Assembly (NCBI GenBank): GCA_024364735.1
Contig: JAGFNQ010009473.1
Location: 248,001 to 312,000, forward strand
From: Boesenbergia rotunda
Lineage: Eukaryota > Streptophyta > Magnoliopsida > Zingiberales > Zingiberaceae
Direction of reading: 5' to 3'
Length of the DNA stretch: 64,000 nucleotides
Part shown: piece after piece, positions 1 to 11,650 of the stretch
Numbering within the stretch: position 1 is the first letter of the stretch
Layout: every line of letters starts with the position of its first letter
Notes under the pieces: generated by a model
Databases searched by the model: none
Told to the model about the DNA's origin: nothing
The model's input: only the letters and a program-made list of their open reading frames with translations
Translations under genes and position numbers: made by a program

Positions 1-1408
1 GTCATGGAGACTTATACTTTGACATCTTAAGCAAGCATCTCCAAGGAGGTATGGACCCAGGATGATTGGGTATAAGCCGAAATGTCTGAAGATGTTTGAA
101 CAGCCTACAAAGGATTCATCACTCCTTGCGAGGAGATGTATACCCGAGGCCTATCGTCGGATTGTTACTCGAAGCCTCTGGCCAGAGCATGACATGTTCA
201 GAGTATGAATCTTTTAAATACATGAGAGTAATTAGAATCCATAGGAAGAGGAAACGTTACTTGGGCTAGGTGTGACGTAGTCAGCCTAGTGGGGACTGAC
301 ACACATAGACCATGTCCTGAACCAAGAGGGTATAAGATGGTGAAGGGAATGGGGCACGATTCATTATAGCTGCTGAAGGATTTCAGAATCATTTCTGAGG
401 TCAACCGTTAATCTTTCAATTAATTGGGGATCATGATGTACTACTAGGTGTCACTCATGATCGTTCTATAATTAATTAGTTAATTACGGACGGCCAACAT
501 AAATTGAAAGCCTATTTGGTCACACGCATAACAAGTAATTCAAAGGATTTAAAACGAGTTGAGAATTGGATTCTCCAATCGAGATAGATTATTTTTGGTA
601 AGTCCAAACAATAGTCAAAACTGAATTTATTTCAGATACATCGGAAGCATAGAATGGCTAAGTCTTTTAAAGACTTAATGAGCGAATTAAATAAGTTTAA
701 TTCATTAAGGGATTTGATCCAATTAGGGTTAGATAGGCCGGCCAAGAAGGGGGCCTCCTCTCTTCTTGTCATGGTCGGCCACCACGATAAGAGGATAAGG
801 CTATCTTGGTTTGTTTTATAAAATAGACCAAAGGTTGATTTATTTTATAAAAGGTTATATAAATTTTATATATATATAAATTTTTATAATGAACCAATGG
901 TTGGTTTGTTTTATAAATTTTTATATAATGAACCGGTTAGTTTTATAAATTTTATATAATCATGCCAAAAGAAAGAGAACCTTGATTATGGATTGATTGA
1001 GAAATTATTCCATAATCAAGAAGAAGAAGCTTGATCATGAGAGCCTTGATTATGGATTGATTGAGAAATTATTCCATAATCAAAGAGAGGTTTGCTTGGG
1101 TATTAAGAAACCTCTCCCTATATAAAGGACCGAAGGGGTGCCATGGAAGGGGATCCATCCAAGAATTGCTTGGGCTCTCTCCTCTTCTTCTCTCCCTCTC
1201 TCTTGGTCGGCCATAGGCCTTCCTTCTTTCTTCTTGCCGTGAGCACAAGGAGAAGCATCAAGGCGACGAAGTTCTTCCTTGCGGCGATCTTCCTCTTCGG
1301 CCAACCTTGGTGGTGAGTCTTTCGATTTGATTACTCTCTCGGTTTTCGTCGTGTTCACGGAGAATCTAGTAGTTCTCGTGAACATGAAACTCGTGACTTA
1401 GCGAAGTC
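1..1408 (+). mobile_element. Long LTR fragment (family A), sense orientation
   Basis: This stretch matches the reverse complement of the solo LTR at 60365-62658 and of the partial copy at 63363-64000. It begins inside the LTR (about 495 bp lie off the window) and loses homology near 1408, about 315 bp before the expected TG...CA end, so it is truncated at both sides. A TATA box (CTATATAAAGG, 1119-1128) marks the U3/R region. Positions 978-1085 hold a duplicated segment whose copies contain CTTGATTATGGA and TCCATAATCAAG inverted repeats. Small open frames here are accidental. The size and the lack of coding sequence suit a Copia-type (SIRE/Maximus-like) LTR, but that lineage is inferred. Confidence 0.75.
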
Positions 1409-2580
1409 ATGAAACCTCTTACAAGCTTACAAGAAGAAGCACTCAAGAAACTCAAGCAAATACAATAAATCTTATAAGATTTGTACACTTAGATCCTTGC
1501 TTGTCTTGCTTTCTTCTTCTTCTTGCTTGGAAAACGCCTATTGAAGTGCACCAACACTAGCTTAAGAACTGGCGAAGGAGGAGAAGAGTCGTCGCTTCAA
1601 GAGATGTTGCTTCAACCCTACGTCAAACCCCTATATACCCGCGACCTAGGGTTCCCTAATCGATATTGATTACCACGTCAAACTTAGCCGTTCAACGACT
1701 ATTTTTTGAAGCTTAATCGATTAGCCAATCGATTAAGACTTAGCCGTTCTCTCTGTGCCTCGCGCAATTCCACTGTAATCGATTGACCAATCAATTACCA
1801 TCATCCTTAATCGATTGCCCAATCGATCAAGGAGAGGTTGAATCGATCACCTAATCGATTCAGCCTGCTTTTGTTCTCGCGACACAATTCTCCCAATCGA
1901 TTCATTCCCTCCTTAATCGATCACTCAATCGATTAAGAGGACTTTTGTTTGCCAAAAACCAACACCAATCGATTACTTAATCGATTGACCCCAACCCTAA
2001 CTTGTGTGCACAAGTCTAGGATTCCCTTGCCTAACCCTGGTCAATCGTGACCTGTTAGGACTTCTTCACCAAGTGTCCGATCAGATCTTTGACCGATTTG
2101 GATTTTCCCTTGCCTAGTTCCCAACTAGGACTTAACCTAGTTCCCAACTAGGTATGCCTAGCCCTCGAGTTAGGTCTGGTCTCTTGGTAGACTTCCACCT
2201 TGCCAACGTACGATCTCCCCGATCCACTTTGACTTCACCTAGTCCCACTAGGTGTGCCTAGTCCCACTAGGACTTTTTCCATGCCAACATGTGATCTCCC
2301 CGATCCACCTAGACTTCACTTAGTCCCACTAGGACCTTTCTCATTAAGTCTCCAGTTAACCTTGACTCACTTGACTCACACTCAGTTCTAACATCATTGT
2401 CAAACATCGAAACCCAAGCTCGCCAAGCCTAGTCAAACTAGGTCAACCATGACCTAATAAAGATTGCACAAACAGATCTTGGATGGAAAAGTGCAAGGAA
2501 GGAACAATAAGGGCATGGAAGGACTAGGAATTGGTATATAGGGATTGCTAGGGCTATTTAAAGAAAACGGAAAAAGAAAT
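1409..2580. mobile_element. Retroelement fragment with AATCGATT and CCTAGT...ACTAGG palindrome clusters
   Basis: Non-coding stretch that starts where the preceding LTR breaks off. From 1659 to 1991 the palindrome AATCGATT (and one-base variants) occurs about a dozen times, usually in pairs separated by 4-6 bases. From 2113 to 2332 a second set appears: CCTAGTTCCCAACTAGG at 2113-2129 and 2136-2152, and CCTAGTCCCACTAGG at 2238-2252 and 2257-2271, with a near copy at 2318-2332. The layout resembles the fragment at 33155-35719, which has the same architecture with different motifs. No ends or TSD were found. Confidence 0.5.
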
Positions 2581-2950
2581 TAATTAGCTATCAAGATGAA
2601 TTCTACCAAGATTCAACCACGCACACTAAATGTCAACCCATACAAATGCAAACCACATACTTAGGCTTCAGCCCAAATCATGATTCGGTAATGATCGAGG
2701 CCTCATTAAGTCACACTGAAATGGTCCTTCAAGAATGTCGAGTCAATAGCCGAAGTACAGAACAGATAGTAAGAAAATGACAAAAATGTGGAGAACAATT
2801 CCTTTTGAGTGGTCAAACCATTTCAATGGCAAACCATTTTTAAACCAACATTTAAAGAAAATAAGGAACACTGAAAACAATCAAGAAGATAAGAATTCTC
2901 TCAAGGAAGAGACCAATTCTTTTCCTGAACTTTAGAAAAGGTAATGTGAT
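2581..2950. other. Stretch without recognised features
   Basis: No coding, repeat or RNA signature was recognised. If the minus-strand gene ending at 2951 is real, this would be its 3' untranslated and downstream region. Confidence 0.4.
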
Positions 2951-3959
2951 CTACATACCCAAACCAACTTCAATATTGTCCAAAGCATAATGGCCTTGAG
3001 CTCTGCCATATAAATGTGGGTATCCCAACAGTTGTTGTCTTCCAAACTGTTTCAACCAATACAAACCAAGGCTGTGGTAAAAACTGATTTTGAACAAAAA
3101 AAACTTAAACTCATTCATCTAAAGATGATGTGTCAGCTAGGAAAATTAACTCTTCTGAACATCAAAAAACAACAAAGGCAAAGCAACGAAATAATCTAGT
3201 TGACACAGCAGATCAAACTCAAGAACTTACACATGAGAACAAAAAACACCATTACATATTACAGAAACGTTAACAAACACTGTTAGTTACAAACTTCCAG
3301 TTAATCTAAGGCTGTGTCTACTTGCATGGAAGTAGGTGAGGAAAATAAATAAATAAATAAAATTGCAAAATTTATTGTGTATTTGGAAGAAGGTAGAGGA
3401 ATGAATTTAATCCTTCCATTTCTCTTTTAATTCTGCCCAAACCAGGGGAAAGGAACTTTCCTCGTCAAATGAACACTAAAATGTAATTTTATATTACTTC
3501 ATTGCTCTCGATTTCATTCAAGTTTTAAAAAAAAAGGATAAATAAAAAAATATATGATCTTCTTTTCCCCATTGGCATCGAACACTCATTTCTTTCTACT
3601 TCCTTCCTCCAAATAAGCATAGCATAAGCCGGGGAATAAAGATATTCCGACAGCCAGACGAGGAAAGGGAGGCAAGAACCGTTTGGTCCACTGCCTTAAC
3701 TACAAAGCACCTTAACCCAAAACACGACGACAAAGAGAAGGACACGTCCGAAACACAAAGTATCCCCTAACATTACCAGATTTCTACGATCTAAAGACGA
3801 GAGGAAAATGGTGGAACTCAAAAGCCCAAGGAATCTAAGATAATCGAACAGATACATGCCGCCACCACCCCGGAACAACCCTCGGATAAGTCGTGTACGC
3901 CAATCTGCAGAATGAACGATGATCGATGTTACCTTCGTGAGGACGCGCCTCCAAGCCAT
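2951..3959 (-). CDS. Possible small spliced gene of unknown function
   Basis: Not recognised. Two coding-like segments are visible on the minus strand. The upstream one starts at an ATG at 3959 (MAWRRVLTKV...), just inside a CpG-rich block (3960-4100) that looks like the 5' end of a plant gene; possible donors are CTG|GTAATG near 3776 and AAG|GTAACA near 3931. The downstream one runs 3071-2951, follows a plausible acceptor (TTTTTACCACAG), reads ...QFGRQQLLGYPHLYGRAQGH... and ends in ...NIEVGLGM then TAG. The exons between 3072 and 3690 were not resolved, so the joined product is unknown. The N terminus is basic and weakly like an organelle-targeting peptide. It could also be chance. Confidence 0.3.
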
Positions 3960-4621
3960 GGCCTATTCGATTTGGCTGCGCGATGGAACCGTCGAGGAGA
4001 GGCCTGAGGTGACGACCGGCGAAGAGACGCGTGAGATGGAGGAGGAAGAGAAGGCGACGACGGCGGCCGAGGGCGAATGGTGCCGAAGAGGAGTAAACGA
4101 TTAAAATGGAAATTATTAAATAGTATTTGCGGTGAAAGAAGAGCATGCGATGATGCGGTCTCATCGGTGATGCCTCTTGCGTTCTCGAACGATCAGGACC
4201 TTTCGTGATGACTTGTATATTTTTCATTGAACCTTTCGTTTTTTGATAAATTATAATTTGCCACCCTTGTTTGCTTCTCTTCACGGCTGGGACAAATTAT
4301 AAAATATAAAAATCAAAAGAACATCCCATTTTTTTAAAAATTATGATACAGCTCTTTTTTGATTTGCAAAGAGAACCGTTCTTAATTTTTGGAATCATAA
4401 GAGCACCTTTTTAATTTGTTTTTATTAAAAACAAAGGGCATCATAACTATAGATATTAAATTTTGAATCCGGTAATAATTATAAAATCATAACTATTACA
4501 AATATTATAGTATTTACAGTTTCGTCCTTTTCTTCATCGTGATGCCGACTGTGACTAAAAGCTGACCATTATCGGGATTAGATAGCAACGAAGGGTTAGG
4601 AATGTTGTTTTTTTTTTTTTT
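3960..4621. other. CpG-rich block then AT-rich spacer
   Basis: 3960-4100 is rich in CpG and purine-rich codon-like runs, and probably is the promoter/5' leader of the minus-strand candidate at 2951-3959. 4101-4621 is AT-rich and ends in a T tract; no gene was seen. Confidence 0.35.
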
Positions 4622-5085
4622 TGTCACATTTAGGTAAGGTTCCTACCCTATTCATTCATAGCACACGTCGCGGATAATTCGTCGACTCAGTACTATCATA
4701 TTATCAGAGCGCCCCCGCGCCATACCACGACCGGACACTCCCATGAGCTGACAGATACCCTACCCCTGTACTGTTGACATAGACAGGGGTTGTCAGCTCC
4801 CCCGGTTATATAAGTCCCTCCACTCCCCCTTCCGTAGGTATGCGATATAGCACTCTCTTCTACTCTGCTGTCTTTCCTTTTGCTCTACTATATTATCTGC
4901 GAGATACTGACTTCACCGTCGGAGGGCCTGACCGGGAAAAATCTCCGGCGGGTTCGCTACCGACCATCTTATCGCAGGTCGCATCCAGCTCAGAGCCAGC
5001 TCGGAGCTAGGTTAGCAGATCTCGTAGCACTCGGTGTACTGTCTCGTCCTTGGGACTTTCACCTCGCTTCGCGACAGAATCAATT
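4622..5085 (+). mobile_element. Ty3-type LTR (family T), solo or truncated
   Basis: Clear relative of the LTR at 56904-57468. Both share an inverted repeat followed by TGTCAGCTCCCCCGG, a TATA box, the stretch around GATACTGACTT...CCGTCGGAG, and an end in CGACA. After CGACA (5076) the text GAATCAATT resembles the GGATCAAATTT that precedes the primer site of the other copy, so a few internal bases may remain and this is better read as a truncated element than a clean solo LTR. No TSD was found; the left end abuts a poly-T tract. Confidence 0.65.
4745..4814 (+). promoter_or_regulatory. LTR core promoter with upstream hairpin
   Basis: An outer 9-bp stem GAGCTGACA (4745-4753) / TGTCAGCTC (4791-4799) encloses an 8-base one-sided bulge and an inner stem ACCCCTGT (4762-4769) / ACAGGGGT (4783-4790). 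The TATA box (TTATATAAG, 4806-4814) follows within 10 bases. The same arrangement occurs at 57142-57211 with a different inner-stem sequence. Confidence 0.6.
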
Positions 5086-5756
5086 ATAATAGTTAATATT
5101 CCATAATTGTTACAAGTTCAATATTAGATGAACAAATTGAATCCGTATAATAATTATTATATTTTTATAACTGCTACAATGGATATATTAAAATGAATAA
5201 GTATGGATATATCAAAATGAATAAGTTGAATGAGCTATGATATATGAAGTGAAAAAATTTAATGAAACGCTTAGTAAATGACGTGATATTTTGTATGTAC
5301 ATGTCTGATTATCATTCCGACACTATTGACGCCCTCCGGCCACTATCCCGAATCAAACTATACCCCGAAAGATACTATAAATCTATCAAAAATCACTATA
5401 TATAATGTGACATATTATTCACTAAGTGTTTCTTGAAACTTTTTATTGAGCACGTCATTTTCCTAAGTTGAATATGTATTTTAGCAGCTACGCCTTAACT
5501 GCCACATTGGGAACGAGTTAAGTACAATGGGCTTAATTGTTTCATGATTTAATAATGTTGAACAGTATGCTAGGAGAGAACTATATCATTTTATAAGGAA
5601 TTGATGAAGTGCCCTTATCGCATAAAAACAAAAAGGAGACATTCCTTTGTTATTTCTCTTTTTATTTTTGCCCCTGCCTTCAGAGGTGTAGTGCAATGGT
5701 AGAATAATTAATCACTACTTAAATATTTATGATTCGATTCCTAATTATGATATATT
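5086..5756. other. AT-rich spacer, no gene seen
   Basis: AT-rich sequence with no supported coding or RNA feature. The last five bases (ATATT, 5752-5756) are the left TSD of the next element. Confidence 0.5.
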
Positions 5757-6873
5757 TGTTAGTATCTTAGATATCTATTGTGAATGGAAAGGGAGGTGGT
5801 GGGACTTTAGTCCTACATTGGAACTTTCCATTTCATATCTATGGTGAATGGAAAAGAGATGGTGTGACATTAGTCCCACATTGGAACTTTCCATTGAATG
5901 GAAAGTGAGGAGGAGAATAAAGGAACTCCCTTGTGAGTGAGGTTTTAGTCCCACATTGGGAATTTTAAGGTAAAATGTTTGGTTTATATTGTATCACAAG
6001 CATGGTAGTTGTGAACAAATGCTAGGGGAGAGACTCTCTCTCACGCGTGAGTGCGCAGGGGGGTGCAAATGTACTGAACCAAGTGAACTCGTGTACCTGT
6101 ACGACCCGCGCACGTCGAATGTCCGATCGATCGGGGCAAAATTTGTCCAAGCAGATGAACCAATGTTTTGCCAAATTGATTTTTGCTCAAATGTAACTGA
6201 TGCATTAATTTTGATTAATGCGAGATCAGTAGCCCCCAGACGTTTGGATCTGGTCGGGTAAATGCCAGTAAATGACGATTAATTCGTCATTTAATTCTGC
6301 AGGGGTCCGAGCCTATAAAAGGAGGTCGTGACCCAGAGCAAAATACACAGACGCTACGAAATTCTCCTCCACTCCACCTCGTTCCCGACCTCTGCCCGTT
6401 GATAGCAGTCGGGTACCTCTTCAGTTCGCCACGAGCAACGAGTGCTCCGTTGTGCCCGTGGTCTGCTGTTGTATCCTGAGAGACAGAAGTCCATCTGAGC
6501 CTCGAAGCACCGCCGGAGGAGGACGAATCTGTTTCAAGGAAACTGCGCTGAGCAGGCCTCAGCAACTTTCCGGTCGGGAGACGTCCGACCACTGCTCGGG
6601 AGATCTCAGTCTCGCTCGGCCACTCGGGAGTTCACTCGGCCACTCGGGAGAATCTGCTTGGGTCAGGAGATTCCACTCGGACCTCATTCGGCCACACCGG
6701 AATTTCGCTCGGGAGATCACCCTGCCATTCGGGAACCTCACTCGGGATCTTCACTCGGGAGCTCGGGAAACTGCTGCTAGAGAAGAAGACAGCTCGGGCT
6801 ACTCAACAGAGATAAGTTGAAATTAGTTTCTGTAATTTCAATTTACTATAAAATCTAGGATATTCCTCCAACA
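5757..6873 (+). mobile_element. Solo LTR with 5-bp target-site duplication
   Basis: An 1117-bp unit that begins TGTTAGTATC and ends CCTCCAACA (the TG...CA rule) and is flanked by ATATT at 5752-5756 and 6874-6878. This is the footprint of an LTR retrotransposon that lost its interior by LTR-LTR recombination. The U3 part has three diverged copies of a ...TTAGTCCCACATTGGAA... segment (near 5801, 5863 and 5939), and the promoter is CCTATAAAAGG at 6312-6322. Downstream is a run of CTCGGGAG and ACTCGG repeats (6590-6770). Open frames inside are chance products of the GC-rich R/U5 region. The Copia lineage is likely but not proven. Confidence 0.85.
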
Positions 6874-8077
6874 ATATTTTATATGAATTTTTCTTTAAAA
6901 TGAGACACGAATCCTAAGACGTTAAATTTCTAGACCGCCCACCTTGAGTACTTCTCGATTTATCGTGATGATCGATGAGAAATTTTTATGGGACCAGACT
7001 AATCACTCGAAATTTATCTGTTATCTAAGCCAATATTTATGCCTTTAATTTGTCCGTCCAAAAAGGTGAAACGCTCGCCCCCAGCGCCCCGCCAGCCCGC
7101 CCCAGGACCAACACGGAGGAGGTAAATCACGGTTATCACTAGTATAGTGAGGTGCCTGGGGTCGAGGGAATTAATGCCAACAGACCAGGATTTTATCTCC
7201 GTATGCAATTGGCGACCCTCGAATCTGTGACCTTGATCAAATCGGCCAGGCGCCTTTAATTTGTCCGTGCTTAACGTGAAGATAAAGTAGACACGTGAAG
7301 ATAAAGTAGAATGAACTCTCATATAATGAGGATTCAATTCTCTTGCAAAACAAATCATACTTGATTTGAACCGTTCACTCGGATCCATATATACTTTCTA
7401 AATTTATCATACGAATTTATGCAAAACTTATATGATATTTAGCTGTTGATCTCGATAATTAATATGCCCAGTTAGATTTTAAAAAAAAACGTCTTTTTTT
7501 TCTTGTTTAATTATAAATTCATAAAATAGGATATATAATTATTGATAGTATATTATTTAAATTAATATATATATATATATATATATATTATTTACCAATT
7601 TAAATTAAAAAAATTTAATTGTAAGTTGATTTTAATTTTGCTCACAATCTATAAACTCTCATTTCTGTCTACTTTCACCTCTAAAATTATAATACAGTGA
7701 TAGGGTGACTAATCATTATTTCATATATTTACAATTTAATCTTCAACTACGAAACTTTTTTTATAAAATTTTTTCTTTCAAATGGGCTATGAGTCTTGAA
7801 ATGTTGGACTTCTATATCATTTTCTCATTTATCTTGATAATAAATATAAATTTTATTTTTATAAATCAAACTCAAACTCGTCTAGACACTATCATCATTT
7901 CTGCCCACCTTCGCCGACAAAGTCACGAAACGTTACAAAATGGAATATAACACCTTCGCTACGCCGTAACGGTCTTATAGATGTCGTGTGTCCGCGGAGT
8001 AAACGTTAGCAGCTGTCGCTGAAAGGAACCGAGCTCCCGTCTCCCTCGGCCGAGAGAGCCAAACGCCTCGCATCCCC
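6874..8077. other. Intergenic region with (TA)n microsatellite
   Basis: AT-rich intergenic sequence upstream of the DUF3511 gene. A (TA)n tract of about 27 bp lies at 7563-7589. The GC-rich stretch just before 8078 is the probable 5' leader of that gene. No other feature was recognised. Confidence 0.5.
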
Positions 8078-8455
8078 ATGGACGACATGAGATCGAGGTC
8101 CTTCCACGACGGGATGATGCAGATGGAGGCGTACGGACGTCGGTCATCATCGGCGGCTCCGCCGGGCCTGCACGATCTCAGGAGCTACAGCGCCACCTAC
8201 TCCTACTCCTACAACGGCGGCGGGGGAGGCTACGGGCCTGACGACTTCAAGGCCAAGACCGCGCGCCGGGGGTCGTCTTCTTCCACCAACGGAGGCGGCG
8301 GCGCCTGGTGGGGTTTCAGCGACCCCGAGTTCCAGCGGAAGCGGCGGGTCGCCGCCTACAAGGCCTACTCCGTGGAGGGAAAGGTCAAGGGATCCCTCCG
8401 ACGGAGCTTACGGTGGATCAAGGACAGGTACACCAGGGCCGTCCACGGCTGGTGA
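8078..8455 (+). CDS. DUF3511 domain protein
   Basis: Intronless 125-residue reading frame. The last ~45 residues carry the DUF3511 signature: DPEFQRKRRVAAYKAYSVEG (about 82-101), then KVKGSLRRSLRWIKDRYTRA and a terminal HGW. The N-terminal half is low complexity and Ser/Gly/Tyr-rich (YSYSYNGGGGGYG), as is usual for this plant-specific family of short basic proteins, whose function is unknown. The first ATG (8078) sits in a GC-rich context and gives the usual family length. No signal peptide or membrane segment is seen; the basic C terminus might bind nucleic acid or membrane, which is speculation. GC content is far above the surrounding spacer, as expected for a real coding exon. Confidence 0.9.
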   Translation: MDDMRSRSFHDGMMQMEAYGRRSSSAAPPGLHDLRSYSATYSYSYNGGGGGYGPDDFKAKTARRGSSSSTNGGGGAWWGFSDPEFQRKRRVAAYKAYSVEGKVKGSLRRSLRWIKDRYTRAVHGW

Positions 8456-11400
8456 TGGATTGCTCTCTCTATTGGGGTAAGCAATTTAGGTTTTCGATTG
8501 TTGTTCACTAACAAAAGGCTGAAACTTGATATAGAGTTCGGATGCGTGATATATTACTCGACTTTAGCATCTTCTGGTTTCAACATTAGTTCTATCACCT
8601 TTCTCTATACTGTTTGCTTCAAAATTATTGTTTTCCCCTATGTTTGTAACCTTCTGCTTGTGTTTGAATCTGCAAATGTTCATGGTTCTATCTTGTTGAG
8701 GTCAATTATGTTTATTCTCTTCTTCATTTGGTCATGCTAAAAAGAATAATCAGGGATTAGCTTGTTTTTTACTTTTTCGTTTGCTCCTCTTCAAGCTCTA
8801 GTATGTGCTTGACTTTCCAATATCACAGGCTTCTTCGAATTTAGATTGACCTTGAGTTGTCGAAATTTCATGTTGATAATTCAAGAACTTTGCAACTTTT
8901 GGTGCATAATCCGGACTAGTCCTGTTCCTATTATGCTACATATTGGATATGGAGTTGTGTTGAATGATCAACGCGCAAGAAAAAAAAAATGATGATCAAT
9001 TCATAAAAAAGAAAAACAGGCTTGATAATCATTGCCATACCAAGCATGAGATCCATTTAAAAGTTGTCCCTTAAAGGTGGTACAGGTCACTTACAACCAT
9101 TTCAATCCCATGTGAACTTGCAGCAATCATTTCTATTTATCAGTCAATAAATGCAATTACACTCCACAATTTCTACTAAATGAAATTTGCTATGTTGACA
9201 AAACTCTAATCTTGATCTGATAATTTTTTTTAAAAAAAAATAGAAATTTCATTTTTATTGAAACCATTTCTCTCAAAATTATCTGTACAATCTTCATTAC
9301 AATAGAGTTGTTGGTTTTATTCTCTGCATATATATATCATGCATGGATTTCTTTTTTTTTTTTTTGGTTCATCTTGGCTGAGCATCACATGAAACAGCTA
9401 TTGCTTTGACCAAAATAAATAATAATTTTATTACTTTACCTATTTGGTACCATTGAGTGCTATTCTTTTTTGTTTAAAGAAAATCATGGGCAGAACCAAG
9501 AAATAAAATGTAGCATTTAGTATCAGGTATTCATACACATAAATATGAAGAGTTGGTAGTATCACATGGTCTAACCCACAAGTCCATGATCTCACTCTAT
9601 TTAATTTGAAAAAATGTTACAAAGCTATTATTTGAGATCATGTCTTAATGGTAAAACTAATTCATTCAATCGCATATCTTGAGATCCATGATCTCACTCT
9701 ATATGCATCTATTCTGGTTATTGAGCCCCATGAGGAATAAGTTACTCACCAACATGGTTAATATGTTTAGTAAGGCTTCAACTGCTGTTGCTACTCGGAA
9801 GATGACATAACTTTTTGGCAATGTTTGGTTTTTCTCTTAAAATAGACCAAACAATGATCCAAAGATGCATGTTTCTTACTACCATGCAACTTGAGCAGGT
9901 TTTTTTTTTTGGGGCCATCAACCAGTCTTCTTCCTGTTGTTTTGGCAGCGGTGATTGCTCGGAAAGCAATTCATATTGTTTGGATGCTGGGTGTTACTGG
10001 TGCATTTGTGTCTTTCCCTTCCTCGACAAAAATTCCTTATCCTTGTTTATTTGAGAGGCAAAGCTGAGGAATGATTCCTCTAATGCCTCTACTTTAGTTT
10101 GGTTCAAAGCAATGGCTGGAATTTCTCCAGTAAGCCAACTGGATCAGCCTGGTCACCGGGTGGAACTGGCCAATCCCGTCAGGCTATAAAAACACAATTA
10201 TGTTATTAAAACTGTATTCGTTCAATTTAACTGCCTCGTTTTGGAAATGATCTTCATTGACATGTGCCACCAATTGGCAACTTGTTAACTTGTTATAGTG
10301 CTGTATCTAGTTTGGTATGGAGTGGCTTAGCTAACCAAGAACTTTGCCTAACGATTACAGGTCATAAGCAGATGCATTAGCCAAAGCCCTTGTCTCTGAG
10401 CAAAGTGATCCTCTCGCATCTCGACCATCATCGTGAACAAACTATACTCTTAATTGCATGTAATTATTCTACAACTAGTGTGTCTTAATAGGCTTTCTGT
10501 TGCCTATCTGTGCTTTATCTATCTACACAAGTCACAGCTGTGAAGTTGTTGATGACATTTATGCTTCATTTATGTTTTGCCTGCTCACTCTGCTCTGTTC
10601 GATCACAGATTTATGTTTAATCTGCAAAGTAATAATCTTACAAGTCAATCAGAAACTTCCATGACTTTTGTTGTTTGGATTTGGAATTTGATATACGATC
10701 GACGTGTTCTTCTAACTTTGAGCAACTTTGCTTCTTCCCAAAAGACTTGAATGATTGTAGAATTTAATTGCTTGCTTGAGTTGTTTGACATTCTTCAACA
10801 TGGAATTAGCTCTCTTGAACTTTCTTGATTGTAGGGTTTCATAGGATTGAACATGTATATGAGAGTCATTGGCTTGAAATAGTCCCTACTGATCTTCATC
10901 TTTCTGGACCGAAAATGTCAGTGTTTCTAAAGCTCCTATTCGCCGAGACTCTTATACTCCGATCCCAAAACAAATGAATGAGCTTTAGAAAGGTTTTCTT
11001 TAGCTCAACTAGCAAAGGTAGAGGCAAAAGTTCTATAGGAAAACCCCACCAAAATCCTATTTGATAGTATTTGTAAGCAAGCCCAAACCTATACACTACA
11101 CTATGATATGATGCAAAGAACGAATTGTTAGTAGTGGCCAATCTCTTAGGAGTGAGATTCATCATTTTAAATGGGGTCTAAAGCCTTTTTCACTTAATTA
11201 TCTTTTCTATCTTGAGGGAGTCACGGTAAAATTATTATCCCGTACTTTGAGATCATGAATTCGAGGTGTAGAAATAATCTTCTGTAAATCATAAGATAAG
11301 ATCACATGTAATAGATCAATATGGTCTGATTCCTTGTAATTTGCAAGACGGAAACTTTATGCATTGGATTGTCTTTTTTTCCCGCTTTTTCTCTTTTTTC

Positions 11401-11640
11401 TTCCCTTATTTATACAAATAATAATCACGATTTGACTAAAACTTGGTATTAAAGTTAGAGGGAAAAAAGGATAAACCTTATAGTTATTTAAACCTCTAGT
11501 ATGTTTTTCAATAAACATATAAATGTATTTTAATTAATTGATGCCAAATAAAATAAAATATTAATATTATTTGGTCATTTGTATATAATACTTATTTATA
11601 TACCTACTACCAAATAATTGTACATTTGGGATGACCATAA
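8456..11640. other. Intergenic region, no supported gene
   Basis: The start should be the 3' untranslated region of the DUF3511 gene. The rest is AT-rich with poly-A/T tracts. Two exon-like stretches (about 9935-10055 and 10376-10435) were examined and not accepted. No RNA gene was recognised. Confidence 0.4.
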
Positions 11641-11650
11641 TATTATACTT

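Noticed and set aside
9935..10435. Exon-like stretches (AAVIARKAIHIVWMLG...; ADALAKALVSEQSDPLASRP...)
   Set aside because: No convincing donor/acceptor pair or consistent frame links them, and an in-frame TAA lies just upstream of the second.
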